A stretch of 34,330 bases of DNA from Gp6-AA40 sp050742535 (GTDB lineage: Bacteria > Acidobacteriota > Vicinamibacteria > Vicinamibacterales > UBA2999): NCBI GenBank assembly GCA_050742535.1, contig JBOGIQ010000019.1:1-34330 (forward strand), given 5' to 3'. The notes beneath the pieces are model-generated. The model searched no databases. It had not been told where the DNA came from and saw only the letters and a program-made list of their open reading frames with translations. The translations under genes and the position numbers were made by a program. Positions 7,836-14,953 of this stretch are shown in pieces (within the stretch, counting starts at the first letter, position 1; every line of letters begins with the position of its first letter).

Positions 7836-7942
7836 TTAACCACGAAGAGCACGAAGGACTCGAAGGGCCACGAAGAAAGACACTAAACCAATATTAGGTT
7901 CTTCTTCGTGATCTTCGAAGTCTTCGTGTTCTTCGTGGTTAA
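7836..7942. repeat. Inverted repeat of 9-nt units (CACGAAGRR class)
   Basis: Arms of about 46 bp built from degenerate CACGAAGAG-like units face each other around a short AT-rich centre (CAATATTAGG). Both outer ends are TTAACCACGAAGA on their own strands. The right end includes the TAA stop of etfA, and the left end reaches to 7 bp from the GTG of etfD. The arms match in most positions but differ in several units. Confidence 0.88.
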
Positions 7943-8898
7943 GCTTTTTCCAATTCAGCAATGAGGGCTGGCACGACCTCGAACAGATCGCCGACGATGC
8001 CGTAGTCGGCGACCTCGAAGATCGGGGCGTCGGCGTCCTTGTTGATGGCGACGATGGTGCGCGCGCCCTTCATGCCGACGAGATGCTGGATGGCGCCCGA
8101 GATCCCAAGCGCGACATACAGCTTGGGCGCCACGGTTTGACCCGAACTGCCGATCTGCCGTTCCATCGGCAGCCAGCCGTTGTCGCAAATCGGCCGCGAC
8201 GCCGCGAGCTCCGCACCCATCGCCTTCGCCAGCTTCTCGGCGACGGCGATGTTCTCCTGCGACTTGATGCCGCGGCCGACGGCGACGATGCGTTCGGCCT
8301 GGCCGAGATCGACGGCCTGCTTCGCCTCTTGAAAGGGCGGCTCCGGCTTCTGCCGTATCGCCGCGGCGTCAATTTCCACGGCCACCGGTGTCACCTGGGC
8401 GGAACCGCCCTTTTGCACCGCGTCGGCGCGGAAGGCGCCGATCTGGACCGTGACGAAAAATGGCGGATCGCCAAGCGGCTTCACCTGTGCCGCGAGCTTC
8501 CCCTGAAACATCGGACGCGTGAACGTCGCGTCCGCGCCGGCGCCGGAAAGTCCGGTGACGTCCGTGATGAGCGCTTTCCGCATCCGCGCCGCAATCGCCG
8601 GCGCGCAATCGCGGGTCTGATACGTGTGCGGCATCAGCACGAAGGTCGGCTTCGTCTGATCCACGAGCGCGCTGATGCCCATCGTGTAGCCGTCGGGCGT
8701 GTACGACGCGAACGCTGCGTTCTCCGCGACCAGGACCTCCGCAACGGCCGCGGCCGCCAGCTCGGCTGCGAGAGCGCTGATCGACGCGCCAAGGATCGCC
8801 ACCGTTACAGGACCGCCGAGCGCCTGCGCCGCGGCGATCGCTTCCCACGAAGCGCGATTCAGCGTCCCGTCCCGCTGCTCCGCAATAACGAGAATCAC
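7939..8898 (-). CDS. etfA: Electron transfer flavoprotein, alpha subunit
   Basis: The 319-residue FAD-binding subunit of the ETF heterodimer, which collects electrons from acyl-CoA and other dehydrogenases. The C-terminal FAD domain carries the diagnostic series VAVGRGIKSQENIAVAEKLA, SRPICDNGWLPMERQIG, SSGQTVAPKLYVALGISGAI, and AINKDADAPIFEVADYGIVG. The N-terminal domain is less conserved, as usual. It starts with GTG, overlapping the etfB stop by 4 bp (GTGA), so the two subunits are made in a coupled way. Its stop codon lies within the arm of the 9-nt-unit inverted repeat. Confidence 0.97.
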   Translation of the reverse strand: MILVIAEQRDGTLNRASWEAIAAAQALGGPVTVAILGASISALAAELAAAAVAEVLVAENAAFASYTPDGYTMGISALVDQTKPTFVLMPHTYQTRDCAPAIAARMRKALITDVTGLSGAGADATFTRPMFQGKLAAQVKPLGDPPFFVTVQIGAFRADAVQKGGSAQVTPVAVEIDAAAIRQKPEPPFQEAKQAVDLGQAERIVAVGRGIKSQENIAVAEKLAKAMGAELAASRPICDNGWLPMERQIGSSGQTVAPKLYVALGISGAIQHLVGMKGARTIVAINKDADAPIFEVADYGIVGDLFEVVPALIAELEKA

Positions 8899-9656
8899 AG
8901 GGCCCTCGCCTCCTCACGGAGAAGGCGCGTCAGCTCTTTGGCCGCCTCGCCGGCGGACCCGTCGATCAGCCGCGTCTGTTTCGCCCGCGCCGGCACGGCC
9001 AGGCCGACGATCTGCTGGCTCGGTCGAAGGTCGGCTGCGATGGCGGCCTTCCGGATCTCCTTTTTCTTGGCCGCCATGATGCCCTTCAACGTCGCGTAGC
9101 GCAGCTGGTTGATGCCGCTCTGGATGGTCAGCAGCGCCGGCAGCGGCATCGCGATCCACTGGAACCAGCCGCCTTCGAGCTCGCGTTTGACCTTCAGCGA
9201 GGAATCGCGGATCTGGACGTCCATGATGATCGTCGAGTGCGGCATCGCCAGCCGCTCGGCCAGCACCACGCCTGTCTGCGCCTGCCCCTGATCGTCCGAC
9301 TGCAGCCCCGTCAGGACCAGGTCGAATCGTTCGTCGGTCATCGCGGCGGCAAGGGCGTCCGCCGTGACGAACGCATCAGCGGCGGCGAGGCGATCGTCTT
9401 CCACATGGATCGCGCGGTCCGCTCCGCGAGCCAGCGCCTCGCGAATCACCTGCTGGACGCGGGCGGGGCCGGCCGAACAGACAACCACTTCCCCGCCGTG
9501 CGTCTCGCGCAGACGCAGGGCCTCTTCGAGCGCATAGGCGTCCGGCTCGTTCATCTCGTAGCTGGCGTCCTGCTCGCGGATCCATGTCTTGTCGTCGTTG
9601 AGACGCGGCTGCCACTCCCGGGTGGGGACCTGTTTGATACAGACGGCAATTTTCAT
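8895..9656 (-). CDS. etfB: Electron transfer flavoprotein, beta subunit
   Basis: The 253-residue AMP-binding subunit of ETF. It opens MKIAVCIKQVPTREWQPRL, followed by MNEPDAYALEEALRLRE, the classical N-terminal pattern. It then shows VVVCSAGPARVQQVIREALA and VLTGLQSDDQGQAQTGVVLAERL, with the adenine nucleotide-binding loop, and the signature-like region VKRELEGGWFQWIAMPLPALLTIQ (read in two blocks). The order etfB-etfA-etfD is typical. No acyl-CoA dehydrogenase is adjacent, so electron donors must be encoded elsewhere. No obvious ribosome-binding site precedes the ATG. Confidence 0.97.
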   Translation of the reverse strand: MKIAVCIKQVPTREWQPRLNDDKTWIREQDASYEMNEPDAYALEEALRLRETHGGEVVVCSAGPARVQQVIREALARGADRAIHVEDDRLAAADAFVTADALAAAMTDERFDLVLTGLQSDDQGQAQTGVVLAERLAMPHSTIIMDVQIRDSSLKVKRELEGGWFQWIAMPLPALLTIQSGINQLRYATLKGIMAAKKKEIRKAAIAADLRPSQQIVGLAVPARAKQTRLIDGSAGEAAKELTRLLREEARAL

Positions 9657-9682
9657 GGCGAAACGTCGATCACTCGCACGAA

Positions 9683-9750
9683 CCGCGGAGGCGCGGGGAC
9701 GCGGAGTTCAGAAGTGACGTCAAATGCTCCGCGCCTCAGCGTCTCCGCGG
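9683..9750. repeat. Inverted repeat of 8-nt units (CGCGGAGR class)
   Basis: Two 24-bp arms (9683-9706 and 9727-9750), each made of three CGCGGAGG-like units, are imperfect reverse complements with a 20-bp centre. It lies in the spacer between fabF and etfB and could act as a transcript-end hairpin for fabF, though no T-tract follows. Confidence 0.8.
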
Positions 9751-9759
9751 CCCGTATGA

Positions 9760-11001
9760 TCAGCCCTCGTACTTCTTGAAGAGCAAAGCAGCGTTCGTGC
9801 CACCAAAGCCGAAGGAGTTCGAGAGGGCGTAGCGGACCGGCATCTTCCGGCTCTTGTGCGGGACGTAGTCGAGATCGCACTCCGGATCGGGATTGTCGAG
9901 GTTAATCGTCGGCGGCACCTCGTCGTGAAAGACCGCCAGCGCCGAAATACCGGCTTCGAGCCCGCCGGCCCCGCCGAGGAGGTGACCGGTCATCGACTTG
10001 GTGGAGGAAATCGCCAGCTTCCGGGCGTGCTCGCCGAAGCAGTTCTTGATAGCCAGCGTTTCCAGCTTGTCGTTATAGGGGGTCGAGGTGCCGTGGGCGT
10101 TGATGTAATCGACCTGGTCGGGGGCAACGCCCGCCTTGCGGATCGCCATCGCCATGACCCGCCGCGCGCCGTCGCCGTCCTCGGACGGCGCGGTCATGTG
10201 GTACGCGTCGGACGTCGAGCCGTAGCCGACGATCTCCGCGTAGATTGACGCGCCGCGCTTGCGCGCGTGTTCCAGCTCCTCGAGGATCAGGACGCCCGCC
10301 CCCTCGCCGATGATGAAGCCGTCGCGATCGACGTCGAACGGCCGGCTGGCGCGCTCCGGCGCATCGTTCCGGGTCGAGAGCGCCCGCAGCTGCGCGAACC
10401 CGCCGAGGCTCATCGGCGTGATCGCCGCCTCGGAGCCGCCGGCAATCATCGCCGTCGCGTCGCCGCGCTTGATGATCTCGTACGACTCGCCGACCGCATG
10501 CGCCGAAGCCGAGCACGCGGTGCACGTCGCCAGGTTGGGGCCCTTGGCCCCGAACCGGATCGACACCTGGCCCGACGCCAAGTTGATGATCGCCGACGGG
10601 ATGAAGAACGGCGACACCTTCCGCGGCCCGCCTTTGAGCAGCGCCTCGTGCTCCCGTTCGATGGTGATGAACCCGCCGATGCCGGAGCCGATGAAGGCGC
10701 CGACCTCCGGCGCGAGCTCCGGCGTGATCGTCAGCTTCGCATCGTCCATCGCGAATTGTGCCGCGGCGATCGCATACTGGATGAAGAGGTCCATTTTCTT
10801 GATGTCCTTCTTCTCGATCCAGTCGAGCGGGTCGAAGCCTTTCACCTCCGCGGCTATCTGCGCCGCGTAGCCCGAGATGTCGAAGCGCGTGACGCGCGTG
10901 ACGCCGCTCTGCCCCGCCAGCAGTGCCACCCACGTCTCGCGCGTGCCGAGACCGAGCGCCGACACCAGTCCGATGCCGGTAATGACGACCCGCCTGTTCA
11001 A
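9760..11001 (-). CDS. fabF: 3-oxoacyl-[acyl-carrier-protein] synthase II
   Basis: The 413-residue condensing enzyme of fatty acid elongation, which joins acyl-enzyme and malonyl-ACP. The catalytic triad is visible: Cys163 in NLATCTACSASAHAVG, His303 in YINAHGTSTPYND, and His340 in STKSMTGHLLGGAGG. The C-terminal SNSFGFGGTNAALLF loop is intact. Length is typical of FabF. The start is TTG, with GGAG 6 nt upstream, and it comes 32 bp after acpP, the usual order. It is the last gene of the L32/fatty-acid block. Confidence 0.97.
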   Translation of the reverse strand: MNRRVVITGIGLVSALGLGTRETWVALLAGQSGVTRVTRFDISGYAAQIAAEVKGFDPLDWIEKKDIKKMDLFIQYAIAAAQFAMDDAKLTITPELAPEVGAFIGSGIGGFITIEREHEALLKGGPRKVSPFFIPSAIINLASGQVSIRFGAKGPNLATCTACSASAHAVGESYEIIKRGDATAMIAGGSEAAITPMSLGGFAQLRALSTRNDAPERASRPFDVDRDGFIIGEGAGVLILEELEHARKRGASIYAEIVGYGSTSDAYHMTAPSEDGDGARRVMAMAIRKAGVAPDQVDYINAHGTSTPYNDKLETLAIKNCFGEHARKLAISSTKSMTGHLLGGAGGLEAGISALAVFHDEVPPTINLDNPDPECDLDYVPHKSRKMPVRYALSNSFGFGGTNAALLFKKYEG

Positions 11002-11033
11002 CGCTGCTCCATTCCAGGGACTCGGCCCGAAAC

Positions 11034-11276
11034 TTACTTCTTGCCCTTGCCGTGGGCCTCGATGTACTCGATGGCTTCCTTCACGCGGGTGATCTTCTCG
11101 GCGTCCTCGTCCGGAATCTCGATCCCGAACTCCTCTTCGAACGCCATGACGAGCTCCACCGTGTCGAGCGAGTCGGCGCCGAGATCATCGACGAACGACG
11201 CGTCCGGCGTCACTTCTTCCTCGTCCACGCCCAGCTGCTCGACGATGATGCTCTTCACCTTATCTGCGACTGCCAT
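11034..11276 (-). CDS. acpP: Acyl carrier protein
   Basis: An 80-residue acidic carrier for growing acyl chains, also the donor for LpxA and PlsX reactions encoded here. The phosphopantetheine site is Ser36 in DLGADSLDTVELVM, and the rest is the usual acidic four-helix sequence (EEFGIEIPDEDAEKI). The ATG has the best Shine-Dalgarno sequence of the window (GGAGGAG, 4-5 nt upstream). This fits the very high ACP level needed, and an inverted repeat separates it from fabG. Confidence 0.98.
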   Translation of the reverse strand: MAVADKVKSIIVEQLGVDEEEVTPDASFVDDLGADSLDTVELVMAFEEEFGIEIPDEDAEKITRVKEAIEYIEAHGKGKK

Positions 11277-11304
11277 CTACTCCTCCGGTTCGTAGTGAAA
11301 CTTG

Positions 11305-11401
11305 AAAGTCAAAAGTCAAAAGTCAAAAGGCAAAAGGCAAAAGGCAAAGGAAGGCAAAGAACGGACGCGTACTTTTGCCTCTTGCCTTTTGACTTTTGCC
11401 T
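11305..11401. repeat. Heptamer inverted repeat (AAAAGTC/AAAAGGC class)
   Basis: The left arm holds three CAAAAGT-like then three CAAAAGG-like 7-nt units. The right arm (from 11371) is an imperfect reverse complement (ACTTTTGCCTCTTGCC...). It occupies the fabG-acpP spacer, ends 9 bp from the fabG stop, and lies about 28 bp before the acpP start. Confidence 0.85.
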
Positions 11402-11410
11402 TACACGCCC

Positions 11411-12151
11411 TCACATATACATACCGCCGTTGACGGCGAGTACGTGCCCTGTAATATACGCCGCCTCATCCGAGGCCAGGAAACAGACGGCCGCGGCGAC
11501 TTCCTCCACCGTACCGAGGCGGCCGAGCGGAATTGCGGACGCCCAATCGGCCTGCGCCTTGTCTGTGATCGCCTTTGTCATGTCCGTGTCGATCAATCCC
11601 GGGGTCACGACGTTCACGGTGATGTTGCGGGACGCGACTTCTCGCGCGAGCGCCTTGCTGAACCCGATCAGTCCGGCCTTCGATGCGGCGTAGTTCACCT
11701 GCCCCGCGTTGCCCATCTGTCCGACGACGGAGCTGATGCTGATGATGCGGCCGCCGCGCTGCTTGATCATCGGCTTCAACACTGCCTGCACGCACGTGAA
11801 CGCTGCCGTCAGATTCGTGGACAGGACCTGATCCCAGTCGTCGCGCTTCATCCGCAGCATCAGCTGATCGCGCGTGATGCCGGCGTTGTTGACGAGGATA
11901 TCGATGCGCTGGTGGCGCTCCAGCACCCCGGCCACCAGCGCGTCGACGGACGCGGCGTCCGTGACGTCAACGGATCCGGCTTCGGCCTGCCGTCCCGCCT
12001 CGCGAATCTCGGTCACCGTGGCGGCCGAGTTCTCGCCGCGCGCCGCCGCAACGACCACGGCGCCGCGTGCCGCCAGCGTGTGCGCGATCGCACGGCCGAT
12101 GCCGCGCGAGGCGCCCGTCACAATCGCAATCTTTCCGGCTAAGTCGAGCAT
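11411..12151 (-). CDS. fabG: 3-oxoacyl-[acyl-carrier-protein] reductase
   Basis: A 246-residue NADPH-dependent short-chain dehydrogenase that reduces 3-oxoacyl-ACP. The cofactor loop is VTGASRGIGRAIA (11-23) and the structural motif is NNAG (88-91). The catalytic residues are Ser140/141, Tyr154 and Lys158 in VNYAASKAG. The C-terminus ends ITGHVLAVNGGMYM, typical of FabG. The position between fabD and acpP makes the assignment secure despite the large SDR family. Its ATG overlaps the fabD end by 13 bp. Confidence 0.96.
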   Translation of the reverse strand: MLDLAGKIAIVTGASRGIGRAIAHTLAARGAVVVAAARGENSAATVTEIREAGRQAEAGSVDVTDAASVDALVAGVLERHQRIDILVNNAGITRDQLMLRMKRDDWDQVLSTNLTAAFTCVQAVLKPMIKQRGGRIISISSVVGQMGNAGQVNYAASKAGLIGFSKALAREVASRNITVNVVTPGLIDTDMTKAITDKAQADWASAIPLGRLGTVEEVAAAVCFLASDEAAYITGHVLAVNGGMYM

Positions 12152-13083
12152 GCAGCGACGACCGAGGCGAGATCCGCCGGCGACCCGAACGAGACTATGC
12201 GTGAATCCGGGTGAATTTTCTTAACGAGACCGCTCAGCACCGTTCCCGGGCCTACCTCAACATACGTAGTAACGCCCTCGGACGCAAGGCGGCGGACCAC
12301 CGCTTCCCAGCGGACGGGCGCCGAGACCTGGCGGACAAGCGCCTCGATGGCGGCCGCCGCATCGCGCTTCGGCTCCGCGTCGACGTTGGCAATCACCGGG
12401 ACGCGCGGGGCGCGGACCGGCAGCGCCCGGAGCTCCGGCGCCAGGCGGTCCTCAGCCGGCTTCATCAGCGCGCAGTGGAATGGGGCGCTGACCGACAGCG
12501 GCACTGCCCGTTTCGCCCCGAGCGCCGTCGCCCGCTCACACGCCCGTTGAACGGCAGCCGCAGCGCCCGCGATGACGACCTGCCCGGGCCCATTGATGTT
12601 CGCCGGACTGACCACCTCGCCGCCCGCAGCTTCCTCGCAGGCCCGTGTCACGGTGTCGACGTCGCTGCCCAGGATCGCCGCCATCGCACCGGTGCCGACA
12701 GGAACCGCCTCCTGCATATATCGTCCGCGCCGCCGGACCGCCGCCACCGCGTCGCCGAATTCGATTGTGCCGGCCGCGACGTTGGCCGAGTATTCGCCGA
12801 GGCTGTGACCGGCGACAAACGCAGGCTCGACGCCATGCTCGACGAGGACACGACAGGCGGCTGTGCTGACGGCAAGAATTGCCGGCTGCGTCGTCTCCGT
12901 CAGCGTCAACTGATCCTCCGGGCCGTGAAAACACAGCTCGCTCAGACGCCTGGTGTCATTGCCGCCGCCAAACGCCGCGTCAGCCTCCGCGAACGCGTGA
13001 CGGGCAGCGGGATACGCGTCAGCAAGCTCGCGCCCCATCCCGACTTTCTGGGAACCCTGTCCTGGAAAGATGAACGCGATCAC
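12139..13083 (-). CDS. fabD: Malonyl-CoA:ACP transacylase
   Basis: A 314-residue enzyme that loads malonyl groups onto ACP. Visible motifs: FIFPGQGSQKVGMG at the N-terminus; the nucleophile Ser94 in AGHSLGEYSANVAAG; GPGQVVIAG; and the histidine in VSAPFHCALMKPAEDRL. I chose the GTG at 13081-13083 because it overlaps the plsX stop (GTGA) and puts the conserved VIAFIFPGQGSQ at the N-terminus. A longer open frame to 13200 has no such support. It is coupled on both sides (plsX and fabG overlaps). Confidence 0.96.
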   Translation of the reverse strand: MIAFIFPGQGSQKVGMGRELADAYPAARHAFAEADAAFGGGNDTRRLSELCFHGPEDQLTLTETTQPAILAVSTAACRVLVEHGVEPAFVAGHSLGEYSANVAAGTIEFGDAVAAVRRRGRYMQEAVPVGTGAMAAILGSDVDTVTRACEEAAGGEVVSPANINGPGQVVIAGAAAAVQRACERATALGAKRAVPLSVSAPFHCALMKPAEDRLAPELRALPVRAPRVPVIANVDAEPKRDAAAAIEALVRQVSAPVRWEAVVRRLASEGVTTYVEVGPGTVLSGLVKKIHPDSRIVSFGSPADLASVVAACST

Positions 13084-14084
13084 GAGACGGCCGCCGCTGC
13101 GATCTCTTTTTCGACGCGATGAAGAAAGTCGCTGGACGCGAACCGGTAGGTCATCGCGATGGCGTTGCGAACGGCTTTCGCCGACGAGCGGCCGTGGCAC
13201 ACGACGGCCAGGCCGGCAACACCCAGCAGGACGGCGCCGCCGTACTCCGAGTAGTCCACGCGCCGGCGGAAGCGGCGAAACGCCCGCCGGGACAACAGAT
13301 ATCCCACCTGACTGGAAAACGTCCCCTGCAGCTCGTCCCCGAGCAGCGTCTCCACCGCCTCGACGAGCCCTTCGCTCGTCTTGAGCACGATGTTTCCCGT
13401 GAAGCCGTCGCAGACGATGACGTCGGCCACGCCGCTGTAAATCTCCCGGCCCTCGACGTTGCCGACGAAATTGATCGGCGCCTGCTTCAGCAGGCGATGC
13501 GCCTCGCGCGTCAGTTCATTGCCCTTGTTGGCTTCCTCGCCGATCGAGAGCAGACCGATACGCGGCCTCGGCGCACCCAGCGCCACGCGGGCGTACACAC
13601 CGCCCATGACCGCAAACTGCAGGAGATGCTGCGGCCGGCATTCGACGCTGGCACCGGCGTCGAGCAGCACGGCGGGGCTCGTGCGAGTGGGGATGGTGGT
13701 CGCCAGGGCAGGCCGATCGACGCCGGCCAGCGTTCCGAAGGCGGAATAGGCGGCCATGACGGAGGCGCCGGTATGTCCGGCGCTGACCAGCGCAACGGCC
13801 TCGCCCTTGGCGACGCATTCGGCGGCCACGCGGATCGACGCCCGGCGTTTCCGGCGGAGGGCGGCCGCGGGCGCCTCGGTCATTTCCACGACTTCAGGAG
13901 CGTCGACAACGCGGATGCGCTGGCGCCCGGCGTGGAGGTGCGGCAGGAGCGCCGCTTCGATCCGATCCCGCGCGCCGACGAGCAGGATCTCGGCGTCCAG
14001 GTGCCGCGCGGCGGCAACGGCGCCATCGACCATGGTATCCGGGGCGTGATCACCGCCCATCGCGTCGACCGCAATGCGGATCAT
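13080..14084 (-). CDS. plsX: Phosphate acyltransferase PlsX
   Basis: A 334-residue soluble enzyme that converts acyl-ACP to acyl-phosphate, the first step of phospholipid synthesis. It begins IRIAVDAMGGDHAPDTMVDG, the diagnostic PlsX opening, and contains ALVSAGHTGASVMAA, RPALATTIPT, IGLLSIGEEANKGNEL, VEGREIYSGVADVIVCDGFT and GNIVLKTSEG. Length is normal. It follows rpmF by 13 bp, the classical rpmF-plsX order, and overlaps fabD by 4 bp. Confidence 0.97.
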   Translation of the reverse strand: MIRIAVDAMGGDHAPDTMVDGAVAAARHLDAEILLVGARDRIEAALLPHLHAGRQRIRVVDAPEVVEMTEAPAAALRRKRRASIRVAAECVAKGEAVALVSAGHTGASVMAAYSAFGTLAGVDRPALATTIPTRTSPAVLLDAGASVECRPQHLLQFAVMGGVYARVALGAPRPRIGLLSIGEEANKGNELTREAHRLLKQAPINFVGNVEGREIYSGVADVIVCDGFTGNIVLKTSEGLVEAVETLLGDELQGTFSSQVGYLLSRRAFRRFRRRVDYSEYGGAVLLGVAGLAVVCHGRSSAKAVRNAIAMTYRFASSDFLHRVEKEIAAAAVS

Positions 14085-14097
14085 TGCGGCGCGCCAC

Positions 14098-14280
14098 TTA
14101 CTCTTCGTCTACAGGTCGTACGGCTCGGCCCTTGTAGTAGCCGCAATGCGGACAGATGCGATGCGGCGCCTTGGGCTCGTGGCACTGCGGACACATGCCG
14201 GTGGTCGCGGCGGTCAGCGTGTCGTGCGTGCGCCGCTTGGCGGTGCGTGTCTTGGAGTGACGGCGTTTCGGATTTGGCAT
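14098..14280 (-). CDS. rpmF: 50S ribosomal protein L32
   Basis: A 60-residue basic protein of the large ribosomal subunit. It opens MPNPKRRHSKTRTAKRRTHD, the universal L32 start. Cysteine pairs CPQC and CPHC are placed as in the zinc-ribbon form of L32. It lies 4 bp after the DUF177 gene and 13 bp before plsX, the conserved order DUF177-rpmF-plsX. Confidence 0.98.
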   Translation of the reverse strand: MPNPKRRHSKTRTAKRRTHDTLTAATTGMCPQCHEPKAPHRICPHCGYYKGRAVRPVDEE

Positions 14281-14284
14281 TGAT

Positions 14285-14809
14285 CTACGACTCCCCGTTC
14301 ATCAGGCCCTTGAGCGCGGCCAGACGGGGATCCTCCCACTCGGTCGTGCAGGTGCACGTCCCGGTATTCCAGTTGGTGCCGCACTGCGGGCACAGTCCCT
14401 TGCAGTCCTCCCGGCACAGCGGCTTCATCGGCAGCGCCAGGTAAACCTGCTCGCGCAGCAGCTCGTTCAAATCGATCTGGTCGTCCCGGTAGTAGCTGGT
14501 GTCCAGGTCATCGTTCTGCACCTCCCGCTCCTCGTCCGCGGCCATCTCGCTGGCCGGCAGGAAACGCAGATCGAACGACGCGTCGACCGGCATCCGGAAC
14601 GGTTCGAGACACCGGCTGCACGTCAGCTCCAGCTCGGTGCGCACCGTGCCCAGCAGCCGGAATTTCTCCTTGTCCTTCTGAATGTCGAAATCCAGATGAA
14701 CGGGAGCGACCACCCGATACGCTTCCCCCTCCTGACCCACGTCCGCGGGCTGAAGGGTGCGTGAAAAGTGCTCCTCGGGCTGCCGATACCGGGTGAGATC
14801 CAGCTGCAT
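14285..14809 (-). CDS. DUF177 (YceD) family protein
   Basis: A 174-residue YceD/DUF177 protein, a family tied to 23S rRNA accumulation and always found next to rpmF. It shows the family pattern: PVHLDFDIQKDKEKFRLLGT then ELTCSRCLEPFRMPVDASFD with the CxxC pair, and the C-terminal PLCREDCKGLCPQCGTN. Here that end is extended by a further WNTGTCTC zinc-knuckle-like sequence. The ATG lies 12 bp from a 9-bp dyad (14821-14851), and a TATAAT lies 45 bp upstream, so this is likely the first gene of the L32/fatty acid operon. Confidence 0.9.
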   Translation of the reverse strand: MQLDLTRYRQPEEHFSRTLQPADVGQEGEAYRVVAPVHLDFDIQKDKEKFRLLGTVRTELELTCSRCLEPFRMPVDASFDLRFLPASEMAADEEREVQNDDLDTSYYRDDQIDLNELLREQVYLALPMKPLCREDCKGLCPQCGTNWNTGTCTCTTEWEDPRLAALKGLMNGES

Positions 14810-14820
14810 TGGGGGTCACA

Positions 14821-14851
14821 CGGTCTGGCCTGTTCTCGCTGAGCCAGACCG
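14821..14851 (-). promoter_or_regulatory. Dyad in the DUF177-rpmF leader
   Basis: Perfect 9-bp arms CGGTCTGGC and GCCAGACCG, 13 bp apart, lie between the putative -10 box and the DUF177 start. It may be an operator for the rpmF-fab operon or a leader hairpin; the sequence cannot decide which. Confidence 0.45.
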
Positions 14852-14854
14852 CTG

Positions 14855-14860
14855 ATTATA
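14855..14860 (-). promoter_or_regulatory. Putative -10 box of the DUF177-rpmF-plsX-fab operon
   Basis: A perfect TATAAT on the minus strand. A TTGGGA lies 19 bp upstream as a poor -35 candidate, and it is part of the repeat arm (GGCCGTTGGGAGTTGG). The expected start of transcription falls within the 9-bp dyad. Confidence 0.45.
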
Positions 14861-14863
14861 ACA

Positions 14864-14952
14864 ATTCCCAACCTCCAACTCCCAACGGCCAACGGGACGG
14901 AGCCGCGTCGTTTACGGAGTTTTGGGAGTTGGGAGTTGGGTTTTGGGAGTTC
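14864..14952. repeat. Heptamer inverted repeat, GGGAGTT class, copy B, with G-quadruplex motif
   Basis: The left arm (14864-14893) reads as CCCAACCTCCAACTCCCAAC-type units. The right arm (14920-14952) is its imperfect complement with four GGG tracts every 7 nt. It fills most of the dgt-DUF177 spacer, starting 2 bp after the dgt stop. Same class as the element at 6093-6176. Confidence 0.85.
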
Positions 14953-14953
14953 G

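Noticed and set aside
8083..9099. Long open frame on the plus strand opposite etfA and etfB
   Set aside because: It is a mirror of high-GC codon use on the true minus-strand genes, shows no recognisable domain, and is covered by two certain ETF subunits. Similar long antisense frames lie opposite deoB, bamA and lpxA.
9683..9750. Rho-independent terminator after fabF
   Set aside because: The arms are long but imperfect, and no T-tract follows on the transcript; it is better described as a member of the repeat family.
13084..13200. N-terminal extension of FabD
   Set aside because: The extra 39 residues lie wholly inside plsX, are Arg-rich and unlike FabD; the GTG at 13083 overlapping the plsX stop fits the family N-terminus.
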